A stretch of DNA of 64,000 bases from Chryseobacterium taiwanense (lineage in GTDB: Bacteria; Bacteroidota; Bacteroidia; Flavobacteriales; Weeksellaceae): contig NZ_JWTA01000004.1 in NCBI RefSeq assembly GCF_000813825.1, positions 1 to 64,000 of the forward strand, given 5' to 3'. The notes below the pieces were generated by a model. The model saw nothing but the letters and a program-made list of their open reading frames with translations. It had not been told where the DNA came from and did not search any database. The position numbers and the translations under genes were made by a program. This document shows positions 8,934-18,376 of the stretch, piece after piece (position 1 is the first letter of the stretch; each line of letters opens with the position of its first letter).

Positions 8934-10358
8934 TTAAAAAATATAGGTTGCTACTGAACTTCCTGCAATGGTTACAGGAGCTGTCTTTTGGTTATACTTA
9001 ATGTTAAATGTCTTATCTGTAGAATTGCTGTTCTGAACAATCAAAACTGTTTTCCCAGCTGGTGTTTTGAAAGCCACCGTTGAAAGATTATCTCCTTGTG
9101 TTGAAGCAATTCTTTGGGAATTTGCAGGAACAAATTTTGAAGCATGGGCAATAATATAATAGGCTACATTTTTGTCATACCCTGTTGCATTATTAATTGT
9201 AACTGCTCCTTTACACTGTGTACAACCTCCCGGTGTATGAGGTCCAAATGACGCATCGTTTGCTACATTCCATTCCAATGCTGTTTTGCTCCAATTTCTC
9301 ATTGATCCTATAATAACGTTTTTAACGTGCCAATCCAAATCTCCAGAGAATCCTCCTGTAGAACTTGTCCATTGTTCTGTAAAATATACGTTTTTATTCG
9401 GGAATAAGTTGTGAACCATACTCAACGCCGAAATATCTCCTGCATATAAATGGAAAGCAGATCCGTCCACATAAGGATTGGCCGTTGTATCATTTAAAAC
9501 CGCCAAAGGATAAGCAGGATTATCACAATTATGATCGTAAGCAATAATTTTTGTAGTAATATTTGCCGCCTGAAAAGCAGGTCCTAAATTATTTTTAATA
9601 AAAGTAGCTTGGTCTCCCGGTGTCATATACATACTTGGATTATTTCCCGGATGCAATGGTTCGTTTTGAGGAGTGATGGCATCAATCTTAATTCCCTGTG
9701 CCTGCATTGCCTGAATATATTTTACGAAATACTGAGCGTATGTTCCATAAAATTCAGGCTTTAAACTTCCTCCAACGCTGTTTCCATTGTCTTTCATCCA
9801 AACCGGTGGCGACCAAGGTGTTGCTAAGATTTTAATATTGGGATTAATCACCAAAATATCTTTTAACATCTGGATAACAGCCTGATCTTTAGTTAAGCTA
9901 AATTGAGAAAGCGTAGGATCCGTCTGTCCTGCCGGTAAATCATCATAAGAAAAAACTTCGCTGTTCAAGTCTGAAGCACCAATGCTTATTCTTAAATAAT
10001 TAACACCAATTCCTGAAGCACTGAATAAGTCATTCAATAATTCCTGTTTCTTGGTTGCACTCAGCTGATTGATCACCTGAACACTTCCTCCGGTCAGAGT
10101 ATATCCAAAACCGTCAATACTTTGGAAAACCTGTGAAGCATCTACTTCAATATTTTGAAAGCTATTGGTTGTATTTATAAAAACAATGTTTTGTTGTTGT
10201 TCTAATTTTACACTTTCATCTCCCTTAGTAAGCCAAACTTCAACTTTATTATCCTTTGTACTCAAGGTTTTACATGATGATAAAGGCAAAAGCACCGCAC
10301 CGCTAAATAGCAGTGCAGTACTTTTTAAAAAGAAACTATATAAACTGTGAAGTTTCAT
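8934..10358 (-). CDS. GH30 family glycoside hydrolase lipoprotein
   Basis: This 474-residue GH30 enzyme has a lipobox (LSSCKT, Cys about 29), so it is membrane-anchored and, given its place directly after SusD, probably on the cell surface. The acid/base Glu233 lies in PQNEP and the nucleophile Glu328 in YFTEQW. The C-terminal beta-sandwich ends in a Thr/Val-rich strand. The likely reaction is endo-cleavage of a beta-1,6-linked glucan before import; glucosylceramidase-like specificity cannot be excluded. It starts 4 bases after the SusD stop, so the two are translationally coupled. It is clearly related to, but divergent from, the GH30 at 4054. Confidence 0.92.
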   Translation of the reverse strand: MKLHSLYSFFLKSTALLFSGAVLLPLSSCKTLSTKDNKVEVWLTKGDESVKLEQQQNIVFINTTNSFQNIEVDASQVFQSIDGFGYTLTGGSVQVINQLSATKKQELLNDLFSASGIGVNYLRISIGASDLNSEVFSYDDLPAGQTDPTLSQFSLTKDQAVIQMLKDILVINPNIKILATPWSPPVWMKDNGNSVGGSLKPEFYGTYAQYFVKYIQAMQAQGIKIDAITPQNEPLHPGNNPSMYMTPGDQATFIKNNLGPAFQAANITTKIIAYDHNCDNPAYPLAVLNDTTANPYVDGSAFHLYAGDISALSMVHNLFPNKNVYFTEQWTSSTGGFSGDLDWHVKNVIIGSMRNWSKTALEWNVANDASFGPHTPGGCTQCKGAVTINNATGYDKNVAYYIIAHASKFVPANSQRIASTQGDNLSTVAFKTPAGKTVLIVQNSNSTDKTFNIKYNQKTAPVTIAGSSVATYIF

Positions 10359-10362
10359 GTGA

Positions 10363-11910
10363 TTAATTATAGCCAGGATTTTGTTTTAAAGCCGTATTTG
10401 CTAACTCATTAAAAGGAATTGGCAATATCTCATTTTTATTTGCTGTAAACCCTCTTGAACCCAATTTAGCCGGAGCATCTCCCCATCTTACCAAGTCAAA
10501 CCATCTGTGTCCTTCTCCAGCAAGCTCTCTTCTTCTTTCGTCTTTAATTGCCTGCATCGAAACCGGAACTGAAGCCAATCCTACCCTTGCTCTTACTGCA
10601 TCTAGTAAAGCCTGAGCTCTCGCTCCTGTCCCATTAAGTGATTCAGCTTCCATTAAATATGTATCTGCTAATCTTATTGCAATATAATTCTGACGGAAAT
10701 TTAGCTCTGTTGCTCCTGGTTGTGTAGATTCGTCCGCTGTTCTTGGTAAATATTTATTTAAAAAATATCCGGTATCTTTAAATCCTGCAGAATAAGTTAT
10801 TTTGTTTTGCTGTACTAATGCTTTAGCATTAAATATTGTTGCGTCCAAGCGTGGATCCCCTTGCATGAAGGTAAACAAATCATCTGTAGCAGGATTGAAT
10901 CCCCATCCTTTATGAATACTTGGTGCATCATTATTAGGGAGTTGTGTATTAACTCCATAAGAAATAATTCCTACCATCTGATTAACAGAATTTCCTTCGT
11001 CTTTTCCAGATCCCCAAAATCCCCAATCTGCATTACTTGCATTGGTATGCATTACTTCTAATACTGATTCTGTAGTAAATTTATTATCAATCTTCCAAAG
11101 ATCGGCAAAACTTGCTACCAAATGATAACCGTATTGACTAGTCTGTCCAGGAGTACCATTTACCATTTCAAATTGTGTGGCAGCTAAAGCTTTTTTATTG
11201 TCATACAAATAAATTTTACCTAAAATAGCACGAGCCGAACCTTGTGTGATTCTTCCCAATTCAGCTTTATTATTTGAACTAATAGTTAAAGGAAGATCAT
11301 TGATCGCAGAAAGAATGTCACCTTCGATTTGGCTATATACATCTTCCGGCTTTGCTTGAGGAATGTGATAATAATCGTCTGAAACCAAAATTGGTTTTAA
11401 AATAAGAGGGATATTTTTGAACATTCTTAACAGTTCAAAATAATATAATGATCTTAATACTTTAGCTTCTGCAATAAATCTTTTTCTTGTCTGATCATTC
11501 ATATTTGCGTTAGGAATTCTATCAAGTAAAAGATTAGCTTTTGCTATCCCTTGGTAATAGTCTTTCCAATAACTCGCCGGCATAATAATCGGATTTATTG
11601 TATAATTCGAGAATCCTTGAATTCCTGCTCCATCCGAAGAATTTCCTCCTCCAGAGTAAAAATCATCAGAAGCACCATTAAAAAATGTCACCATATTTTC
11701 AAATCCTCCGGAATATTTTCTTAACATATCATAGGTAGCAACAAGTCCAGAAAAAGATTGTTCTTCATTTTGAAAATAATTGTCAGAATCGAAAGTTCCC
11801 GTATTTTGTACATCTTCAAGGTTACTATTATTACAAGAAACGGCTCCAAAACCAATTCCCGCAAGCATTAAAACAGAAACACTTTTATATATAAATCTTT
11901 TATTTTTCAT
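10363..11910 (-). CDS. SusD/RagB family glycan-binding lipoprotein
   Basis: SusD proteins sit on the outer face of the outer membrane and form the lid of the SusC transporter, capturing glycan. This one has 515 residues and a lipobox (FGAVSCNN, Cys about 26). The N-terminal segment with YFQNEEQSFSGLVATYDML, the TPR-like helices (RFIAEAKVLRSLYYFELLRMF) and the C-terminal signature RRRELAGEGHRWFDLVRWG are typical of the family. It starts 11 bases after the SusC stop and is followed 4 bases later by the GH30 lipoprotein, so it is the second gene of the PUL. The glycan specificity is inferred from neighbours only. Confidence 0.95.
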   Translation of the reverse strand: MKNKRFIYKSVSVLMLAGIGFGAVSCNNSNLEDVQNTGTFDSDNYFQNEEQSFSGLVATYDMLRKYSGGFENMVTFFNGASDDFYSGGGNSSDGAGIQGFSNYTINPIIMPASYWKDYYQGIAKANLLLDRIPNANMNDQTRKRFIAEAKVLRSLYYFELLRMFKNIPLILKPILVSDDYYHIPQAKPEDVYSQIEGDILSAINDLPLTISSNNKAELGRITQGSARAILGKIYLYDNKKALAATQFEMVNGTPGQTSQYGYHLVASFADLWKIDNKFTTESVLEVMHTNASNADWGFWGSGKDEGNSVNQMVGIISYGVNTQLPNNDAPSIHKGWGFNPATDDLFTFMQGDPRLDATIFNAKALVQQNKITYSAGFKDTGYFLNKYLPRTADESTQPGATELNFRQNYIAIRLADTYLMEAESLNGTGARAQALLDAVRARVGLASVPVSMQAIKDERRRELAGEGHRWFDLVRWGDAPAKLGSRGFTANKNEILPIPFNELANTALKQNPGYN

Positions 11911-11921
11911 TTTTCTTTTAA

Positions 11922-14831
11922 TTAAAATTGAACATTAGCACCAAAAAGGAAAGTTCTTGCTTGCGGATAATACGCTCTGTCTATACCAAAAGTATCACCT
12001 CCTGCAATTTCAGGATCATACCCTGTGTATTTTGTAAAAGTTACAAGGTTTTCTCCTGTTACATAAAATCTTATTTTTGAAGCTCCAATCGTTTTTGCAA
12101 CATCTTTAGAAAGAGTATATCCTATCTGAACTAATTTCAAACGTAGATAATCTCCTTTTTGAAGATAATAATCGGACATTCTAGTATAATTTTGATTCGG
12201 ATCATCTTTTGTAAGTCTGGCAACTGTATTAGACGTTCCTTCACCTGTCCAACGATCAAGAATTGCAGTTTGATAATTAGCTTCTGGAATATCAAGTCTT
12301 CTTAAACCTTGGAAAATTTTATTTCCTGCTTGGCCTTGTGCAAATACCATAAGATCAAAATTCTTATAATTCATATTCAAAGTAAAGCCAAAAGTATATT
12401 TAGGCACAGAGTTCCCCAAATTTACATAGTCAGCTTCATCTATTTTACCATCTCCATTGGCATCAAGTCGTTTGAAGTCACCAGGTTTAGCATTTGCCTG
12501 AATTAATCCTCCATTAGAATTTCTGTAGGCATCAATTTCTGCCTGATTTTGGAAAACACCTAGATTTTGATACCCATAAAAAGAACCATATGATTGTCCA
12601 ACTTGTAATCTAGAAACAGTTCCAAGGGTCTGAAAAGATGCAAAATTAACATACTCCTTACCTCCTTCAAGCCTAGTAATTTCATTCTTTAAATAAGCAA
12701 AGTTTCCATTTGCAGAAAAGCCAAAGTCACCCCAATTCTTTTTGTAACCTAAACTTACCTCTATCCCATCATTATTCATGTCTCCAATATTTCTCCATGG
12801 ATTATTGATTAATCCAAGATACCCAGGAACTTCAACCTGTCTCAGGATATCTGTACTTTTCTTTCTATAGACATCTACACTTAAGTCAAAGTTTTTGAAA
12901 ATTTTAAGATCTGCAGCAATGTTAAATTGCGATGTTCTTTCCCATTTTAAATCAGGATTCTCCAAAGTACTTGGTGCATATCCTACATGAATGATATTAT
13001 CTCCAAAAGTATAATTGCTTCCTGCAACTAAGAAGTTAGCAAACTGGAAATTATCAATCCCATCATTTCCTAAAATACCATATCCTCCTCTTAATTTAAA
13101 ACTATTAACTACATTGTTCTCGGGCCAGAAATTTTCATTAGAAACATTCCATCCTAAAGACATTGCAGGAAAGTTCCCCCAATGGTTATTTCTTCCAAAC
13201 TTAGAAGATCCGTCTCTACGAATTGTACCTGTGAAAAGATATTTATTATCATAATCATACACCACTCTAGCAAAATAAGAAGCTTTATGTGTTTGCTTTC
13301 CATCCCATGCATTTGAAGTCTTATCAGTTGGAGAAATATCAAAATTAAAAGACGCGTCTTGCCAGTTATTTGTTGGAAGATTTTTATATGTGGTATTTTG
13401 TCCGTAAGAAATATTATACTCATAATATCCTTGACCTAATAAAACATTTAAATTGTGTAATCCAAACTTATTATGGTAAGTAAGGGTATTTTCTGTATTC
13501 CACTCAAATTTTCTCTGAATTTCTCTAAATAAATTATTTGTAGAATTAGAATTTGCTGAGCTTAAATATGCTTTTGGTGTAAATGCCTGATTCCCCCAAT
13601 AAGACAATTTTCCATTTACAGTTGACTTAAAATTAAAATTCTTATTTATTTTCCAGTCGCCGAAAACGTTGGCAACAATATCATCAGACCATCTATACCT
13701 TCCTCTTTGCGTCTCTTGAAACGCCAATGGATTAGACATTTCTTTACTTACATAATGTGATATTCCATAAGGATTTCCATTGGCATCTCTTATGATATTA
13801 GGATTATTCGTATAATCGCTTGGAAATGGTTGACTTGCAATATCAGTAACAACAAGAGGTGTTGTAGGGTCAAGGTTAATGGCAGAGCTTAATGGTCCTC
13901 CAAATTCATTGTTATCACTAATACCCTGTGCTTTCACATGGGTATATGCAAAAGTTTGCCCTATTGTTAAAAAATCAAAAACCTTATGTGTAGAATTGAA
14001 TCTCGCATTAATTCTTTTATAATTTGAAATATCTCTTAATACAATACCTTCCTGATCATAATATCCAAATGAGGTAAAGAACGTAGATTTATCATTTCCT
14101 CCATTGATGCTGAATTCGTGAGATTGACGTTGTGCACTATTAAAAATCTGCTTTTGCCAATCCGTTCCTGCCCCAAATGAATTTGGATTGCTGAACATCG
14201 GTGCTTTTCCATCATTAGTATTGGCTTCGTTCATGATGTTCGCATACTGTGTAGCATTTAATAAATCAAGTTTTTTCGCAGCGTTTCCTACACCAAAAAA
14301 ACCATTATAAGAAAGGTTCATTCTTCCTTTTGCTCCTTTTTTGGTTGTAATAAGAATAACGCCTTTTGCAGCTGAAACTCCATAAATAGCTGCAGAAGCT
14401 CCATCTTTAAGAATTTCCATTCCTTCAATATCAGATTGATTTAACCATCCAATATTGTCTACAACAATTCCGTCTACTACCCAAAGCGGATCATTACTTC
14501 CCGCACCAAAACTGGTAATACCACGTACACGAACCGTAGGAGCACTTCCCGGTTGTCCGGAATTTGAAATTACACTTATACCTGCAGCTCTTCCCTGGAG
14601 TACCTGTTCTGGTCTTCCCGCTGCAGGAGCATTTTCAATATCACTGGCCTTAATACTGGAAATCGCACCCGTCACATTACTCTTCTTCTGAGTACCGTAA
14701 CCGATCATTACCACTTCCTCAATTTTTTGCTCTTTCGGAAGCGTGTCTTTCTTGGTGTTTTGGGCACTGAAATTTGCAGTAAAATAGAGTGCTGCAACCA
14801 GTCCTAAACTTCTTGATATTTTTACATTCAT
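11922..14831 (-). CDS. SusC/RagA family TonB-linked outer membrane transporter
   Basis: This 969-residue protein imports oligosaccharides across the outer membrane using TonB energy. It has a signal peptide (ending TANFSAQ), a TonB-box-like stretch (EEVVMIGYG), the plug domain (VLQGRAAGISVISNSGQPGSAPTVRVRG, then DPLWVVDGI and ILKDGASAAIYG) and a beta-barrel that ends in an aromatic strand (FLFGANVQF). The signal peptide runs straight into the TonB box, so it lacks the carboxypeptidase-regulatory-like domain that many SusC proteins carry at the N-terminus. It is the first gene of the leftward PUL, next to a divergent transporter/regulator pair. Confidence 0.96.
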   Translation of the reverse strand: MNVKISRSLGLVAALYFTANFSAQNTKKDTLPKEQKIEEVVMIGYGTQKKSNVTGAISSIKASDIENAPAAGRPEQVLQGRAAGISVISNSGQPGSAPTVRVRGITSFGAGSNDPLWVVDGIVVDNIGWLNQSDIEGMEILKDGASAAIYGVSAAKGVILITTKKGAKGRMNLSYNGFFGVGNAAKKLDLLNATQYANIMNEANTNDGKAPMFSNPNSFGAGTDWQKQIFNSAQRQSHEFSINGGNDKSTFFTSFGYYDQEGIVLRDISNYKRINARFNSTHKVFDFLTIGQTFAYTHVKAQGISDNNEFGGPLSSAINLDPTTPLVVTDIASQPFPSDYTNNPNIIRDANGNPYGISHYVSKEMSNPLAFQETQRGRYRWSDDIVANVFGDWKINKNFNFKSTVNGKLSYWGNQAFTPKAYLSSANSNSTNNLFREIQRKFEWNTENTLTYHNKFGLHNLNVLLGQGYYEYNISYGQNTTYKNLPTNNWQDASFNFDISPTDKTSNAWDGKQTHKASYFARVVYDYDNKYLFTGTIRRDGSSKFGRNNHWGNFPAMSLGWNVSNENFWPENNVVNSFKLRGGYGILGNDGIDNFQFANFLVAGSNYTFGDNIIHVGYAPSTLENPDLKWERTSQFNIAADLKIFKNFDLSVDVYRKKSTDILRQVEVPGYLGLINNPWRNIGDMNNDGIEVSLGYKKNWGDFGFSANGNFAYLKNEITRLEGGKEYVNFASFQTLGTVSRLQVGQSYGSFYGYQNLGVFQNQAEIDAYRNSNGGLIQANAKPGDFKRLDANGDGKIDEADYVNLGNSVPKYTFGFTLNMNYKNFDLMVFAQGQAGNKIFQGLRRLDIPEANYQTAILDRWTGEGTSNTVARLTKDDPNQNYTRMSDYYLQKGDYLRLKLVQIGYTLSKDVAKTIGASKIRFYVTGENLVTFTKYTGYDPEIAGGDTFGIDRAYYPQARTFLFGANVQF

Positions 14832-14850
14832 ATACAGTTAGTTTTTTAAT

Positions 14851-14863
14851 TCTCAAATTGAGA
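14851..14863. promoter_or_regulatory. Candidate operator upstream of susC
   Basis: TCTCAA-A-TTGAGA is a perfect palindrome with 6-bp arms and one central base, 20 bases before the susC start codon, in the region divergent from the MFS gene. Its place suits a regulator-binding site or a 5' UTR element. Confidence 0.4.
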
Positions 14864-14927
14864 CAATAAAAATATATTTTTTTTTAAATAATTAACATTT
14901 TATTAATAACTATTTTAATATTTCGTT

Positions 14928-14935
14928 TATTTTTG
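14928..14935 (+). promoter_or_regulatory. Candidate -7 box for the MFS/Nudix genes
   Basis: TATTTTTG matches TAnnTTTG and faces the MFS gene at 15009. No convincing -33 element is seen. Confidence 0.45.
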
Positions 14936-15008
14936 GGGCTTCAAAGGCATAATTTTTATTAAAAAAAACCTTAAATTTTCATAAAAAAGAACAAAAAAAA
15001 TCCCTGAA

Positions 15009-16202
15009 ATGACGACCAAGCTCTCCAAAATCTCCCTTCCGTTGAAACTAACTTTCCTGATTTTTTCAATGGTCTTAAACTGTATGGGCATTGTAATTCT
15101 TCAACTTTCGGAGGCAAAAATCACCTACGATAAATTGGGATTTTTAGAGTCATTTAAAGATATTCCTGTTGCCCTTATTTCACTTTTTGCCGTTAACTTT
15201 ATCAGCAAATTCGGAACAAAAAAATCGTTGATTTTAGCATTGAGTATTGTAGGGATTTGCTCAATTATTTTACCGTTTATAGAAGTATTTTGGTTTTACA
15301 AACTTTGGTTCGCCATCATTGGAGCTTGTTTTGCCATTGGTAAAATATGCGTATTTGGAGTCATCCGTAATAATATTTCTGATGAAAAGACACTTGCAAA
15401 AACGATGAACAGCGTTGAAGCTTCTTTTATGATTGGGATTTTTGTTGTAAATACTGGATTTGGCTGGTTGATTTCAAGCCAATTCTCTCAGTTTTGGAAA
15501 TTTGGATTCTTATTTATTTCTGTTTTATCAGCTATCACCATATTTTTATTTTCAAGACTTGAGATTGCGGAACCGGTAAAAAAAGAAAAAGAAAATCTCA
15601 TCAAAGAGCTTTCAGAATTCATCAGTCCTTTGATTATTGTCTTTTTAGCTGTATTATTTTCTATTGTTTTTGTTGAGCAGAGTTTTAATTCATGGTTACC
15701 CTCTTTTTATAAAAACCATTTAAAAGTCAACTCCTTCTTCGCCCTTCAGGCTTCCTCTTTCCTTGCTCTTTTTTCTTATGTGGGGAGAATGATCACTTCA
15801 AATATCATCCACAGATTCTCTTTATCAAAATATTATGTTTGGTGTTTGGTATTGATTGTTTCTGTCTTATCCATTATTATTGGAATACAGTTCTTGGGTC
15901 CGAAAGATTCTAAAATCTTGTTGTTTTTGTTTCCTGTAATTGGATTGTTCTTATCACCGCTCTACCCTATTATCAATTCAAAAATGATCACCAGAATCAA
16001 TAAAGAGAATGTAAACCTTTTTACATCGCTAATCGTTATTTTTTCATCTTTAGGAAGTTCTGTGAGTTCGATTATGATGTCAATCTTATTTGGAAACCAA
16101 TTACTCAACTACTATTCAGTGTATATTTTATTTGCTGTACTTGTGCTGTTTACAATAAGTTTAGTCTATTTTACAATAAGTAGAAAAACATTAAAAAAAT
16201 AA
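15009..16202 (+). CDS. MFS transporter, probable sugar importer
   Basis: This 397-residue protein has about 12 hydrophobic segments arranged as two bundles of six with a charged central loop (SRLEIAEPVKKEKENLIKEL), the pattern of the major facilitator superfamily in the inner membrane. It keeps a short MFS-like loop (KFGTKKSLILAL) after the second segment. The substrate cannot be read from the sequence. It is divergent from susC and lies 16 bases before the Nudix regulator gene, so import of glucose or a small gluco-oligosaccharide made by the PUL is a reasonable inference. Confidence 0.85.
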   Translation: MTTKLSKISLPLKLTFLIFSMVLNCMGIVILQLSEAKITYDKLGFLESFKDIPVALISLFAVNFISKFGTKKSLILALSIVGICSIILPFIEVFWFYKLWFAIIGACFAIGKICVFGVIRNNISDEKTLAKTMNSVEASFMIGIFVVNTGFGWLISSQFSQFWKFGFLFISVLSAITIFLFSRLEIAEPVKKEKENLIKELSEFISPLIIVFLAVLFSIVFVEQSFNSWLPSFYKNHLKVNSFFALQASSFLALFSYVGRMITSNIIHRFSLSKYYVWCLVLIVSVLSIIIGIQFLGPKDSKILLFLFPVIGLFLSPLYPIINSKMITRINKENVNLFTSLIVIFSSLGSSVSSIMMSILFGNQLLNYYSVYILFAVLVLFTISLVYFTISRKTLKK

Positions 16203-16218
16203 TTTTATTTTTACTCCC

Positions 16219-17013
16219 ATGAAAATCAAAGACACAAAAAACAAACAAAACCTTCAGGAACTTATTGATACAAAAGACTTTGTAGCCCATGTATCTGTAG
16301 ATTGTACCATATTTGGTTTTCATAATAATATCCTGAAAGTCTTACTTTTGAAATATCATGACCTCAATTTGTGGTCACTTCCCGGCGGATTTGTATTTAA
16401 TGATGAAGATCTCAGAGAAGCAGCAGCTCGTGTTTTATTTGAAAGAACACATATAAAAGATATTTTTCTGAAACAATTTCACACCTTTGGAAGAATAGAT
16501 CGTACAGAAAACAATGTACACCAGATTTTACTTCAAAATAAAGGAATTGAAATCCCAAAAGATCACTGGATTTTTCAAAGGTTCATTACAGTAGGTTACT
16601 GTAGCTTGATTGATTTTTCTCTTGCCAACACATTTCCTGATGCTTTTAATGAAACCTGTGAATGGTTTGAGGTCAATAACCTTCCTCAGATGGCCTTCGA
16701 TCATGACAGAATCATAGAAACAGGTCTTGAATACCTGAGAATGAACATCAATACCGAAGTTGCTGCCAGTAATTTGCTTCCTGAAAAGTTTACGATGAAA
16801 GATCTGCAATCTCTTTATGAAACTATTTTAGGTGAGAAATTCAGAAGAAATAATTTCCAACGTAAAATATTGAGTCTTAACATTCTTGATAGGCTGGAGA
16901 AACTGTATGACGGTTCTGCAAATAAAGCTCCTTATTTGTATAAATTCAAAAGCAAAGTTCATAATTCACCCAATCAGTATCCTATCTCAAATGATAAAGA
17001 GGATGAAGCATAA
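16219..17013 (+). CDS. Nudix-domain transcriptional regulator with degenerate Nudix box
   Basis: This 264-residue protein has an N-terminal Nudix fold (residues about 20-150; LWSLPGGFVFNDEDLREAAA) joined to a C-terminal winged-helix region (about 170-240; MKDLQSLYETILGEKFRRNN, then FQRKILSLNIL). This is the layout of the NrtR/AraR-type regulators. The Nudix box spans Gly57-Ile79 and keeps Gly57, Glu63 and Arg71. The catalytic REUxEE core, however, reads RVLFER (Val72 and Arg76 replace two metal-binding Glu residues) and the box Gly is His78. Hydrolysis is therefore unlikely and the domain probably senses a ligand. Its position next to the MFS gene and opposite susC points to control of the PUL. 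Confidence 0.88.
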   Translation: MKIKDTKNKQNLQELIDTKDFVAHVSVDCTIFGFHNNILKVLLLKYHDLNLWSLPGGFVFNDEDLREAAARVLFERTHIKDIFLKQFHTFGRIDRTENNVHQILLQNKGIEIPKDHWIFQRFITVGYCSLIDFSLANTFPDAFNETCEWFEVNNLPQMAFDHDRIIETGLEYLRMNINTEVAASNLLPEKFTMKDLQSLYETILGEKFRRNNFQRKILSLNILDRLEKLYDGSANKAPYLYKFKSKVHNSPNQYPISNDKEDEA

Positions 17014-17124
17014 TTCTGCCTTTTAATCTTTTCAAATAGTTTAAAAAATCAATTTTCATCAGGCATTTAAAAAAAATTTTTCTGGAATAGCGAAAAGTAT
17101 TATTTTTAGAAAAATTAAATTACA

Positions 17125-18303
17125 ATGTCATATTATCCTCTTACATCAATCCCTGATTATTATGGAATTGATGCTTTACTTACCGAAGAACACAAACTTA
17201 TACGCCAATCGATCAGAGAATGGGTAGAAAGTTTTGTCATGCCACAGATCGATCATGCTGCACAAAATCATACCGACATTCCCGGCTTGATGAGAGAATT
17301 GGGAAAAGTTGGAGCATTGGGTCCGTATATTCCGGTTGAGTATGGAGGTTCTGGTCTTGATCAGATTTCTTACGGTTTGATCATGCAGGAGCTGGAAAGA
17401 GGAGATTCTGCCGTTCGTTCTGCCGCTTCCGTACAAAGTTCTTTAGTCATGTTCCCTATCAATGAATTCGGCTCTGAAGAACAAAAGAGAAAATATTTAC
17501 CAAAGTTAGCTTCCGGAGAAATGATCGGTTCTTTTGGATTAACGGAGCCTAATCATGGTTCAGATCCAAGCTCTATGGAAACCTATTTTAAGGATATGGG
17601 AGATCATTATCTTTTAAATGGGGCAAAAATGTGGATCACCAATTCTCCGCTTTGCGATATTGCTGTAGTATGGGCTAAAAATGAAGAAGGAAAAGTTCAG
17701 GGACTGATCGTTGAAAGAGGAATGGAAGGGTTTACAACTCCTGAAACCCACAACAAATGGAGCTTAAGAGCTTCCAAAACAGGAGAATTGGTTTTCAATG
17801 ACGTGAAGATTCCAAAAGAAAATTTACTTCCTGGAGTGACTGGATTAAAAGGACCTTTATCTTGTTTGAATTCCGCGAGATATGGAATTTCTTGGGGTGT
17901 AATCGGAGCTGCTATTGATTGCTACTGTACTGCGGTTCAGTATTCTAAAGAAAGAAAACAGTTTGGAAAACCAATCGGTTCTTATCAGTTGCAACAGAAA
18001 AAACTAGCAGAATTCCTGACTGAAATCACTAAAGCTCAGCTACTTTGCTTACAATTAGGAAACCTTAAAAATGAACATAAAGCAAGTCCTGCTCAGATTT
18101 CAATGGCAAAAAGAAACAATGTGAAAATGGCGATTGATATTGCAAGAGAATCCCGTCAGATCCTTGGAGGAATGGGAATCATGGGTGAATTCCCGATGAT
18201 GCGACACGCTGCCAACCTTGAATCTGTAATTACGTATGAAGGAACGCATGATGTTCACTTATTGATTACAGGGTTAGATATTACCGGAATTAACGCATTC
18301 TAA
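17125..18303 (+). CDS. Acyl-CoA dehydrogenase, glutaryl-CoA dehydrogenase-like
   Basis: This 392-residue flavoenzyme belongs to the acyl-CoA dehydrogenase family. It has the N-terminal helical domain, the FAD-binding middle strand (GSFGLTEPNHGSDPSSMET, then WITNSPLCDIAVVWAK) and the C-terminal helical domain (RKQFGKPIGSYQLQQKKLAEF). The catalytic Glu is in VITYEGTHDVH, the position seen in glutaryl-CoA dehydrogenase, which oxidises and decarboxylates glutaryl-CoA to crotonyl-CoA in Lys and Trp breakdown. The TEPNHGSDP and SARYGISWGVIGAA segments also favour that subgroup. No other pathway genes are nearby, so the exact substrate remains an inference. A terminator follows. Confidence 0.9.
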   Translation: MSYYPLTSIPDYYGIDALLTEEHKLIRQSIREWVESFVMPQIDHAAQNHTDIPGLMRELGKVGALGPYIPVEYGGSGLDQISYGLIMQELERGDSAVRSAASVQSSLVMFPINEFGSEEQKRKYLPKLASGEMIGSFGLTEPNHGSDPSSMETYFKDMGDHYLLNGAKMWITNSPLCDIAVVWAKNEEGKVQGLIVERGMEGFTTPETHNKWSLRASKTGELVFNDVKIPKENLLPGVTGLKGPLSCLNSARYGISWGVIGAAIDCYCTAVQYSKERKQFGKPIGSYQLQQKKLAEFLTEITKAQLLCLQLGNLKNEHKASPAQISMAKRNNVKMAIDIARESRQILGGMGIMGEFPMMRHAANLESVITYEGTHDVHLLITGLDITGINAF

Positions 18304-18324
18304 AAAATTAGAAATATGCTATAA

Positions 18325-18357
18325 AAAAGCCTGATAAAGTTAATTTATTAGGCTTTT
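18325..18357 (+). terminator. Terminator after the acyl-CoA dehydrogenase gene
   Basis: AAAAGCCTGATAAA pairs with TTTATTAGGCTTTT, a 14-bp stem with one wobble, ending in a T tract. Confidence 0.8.
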
Positions 18358-18376
18358 TATTTAATTTATGTACACT

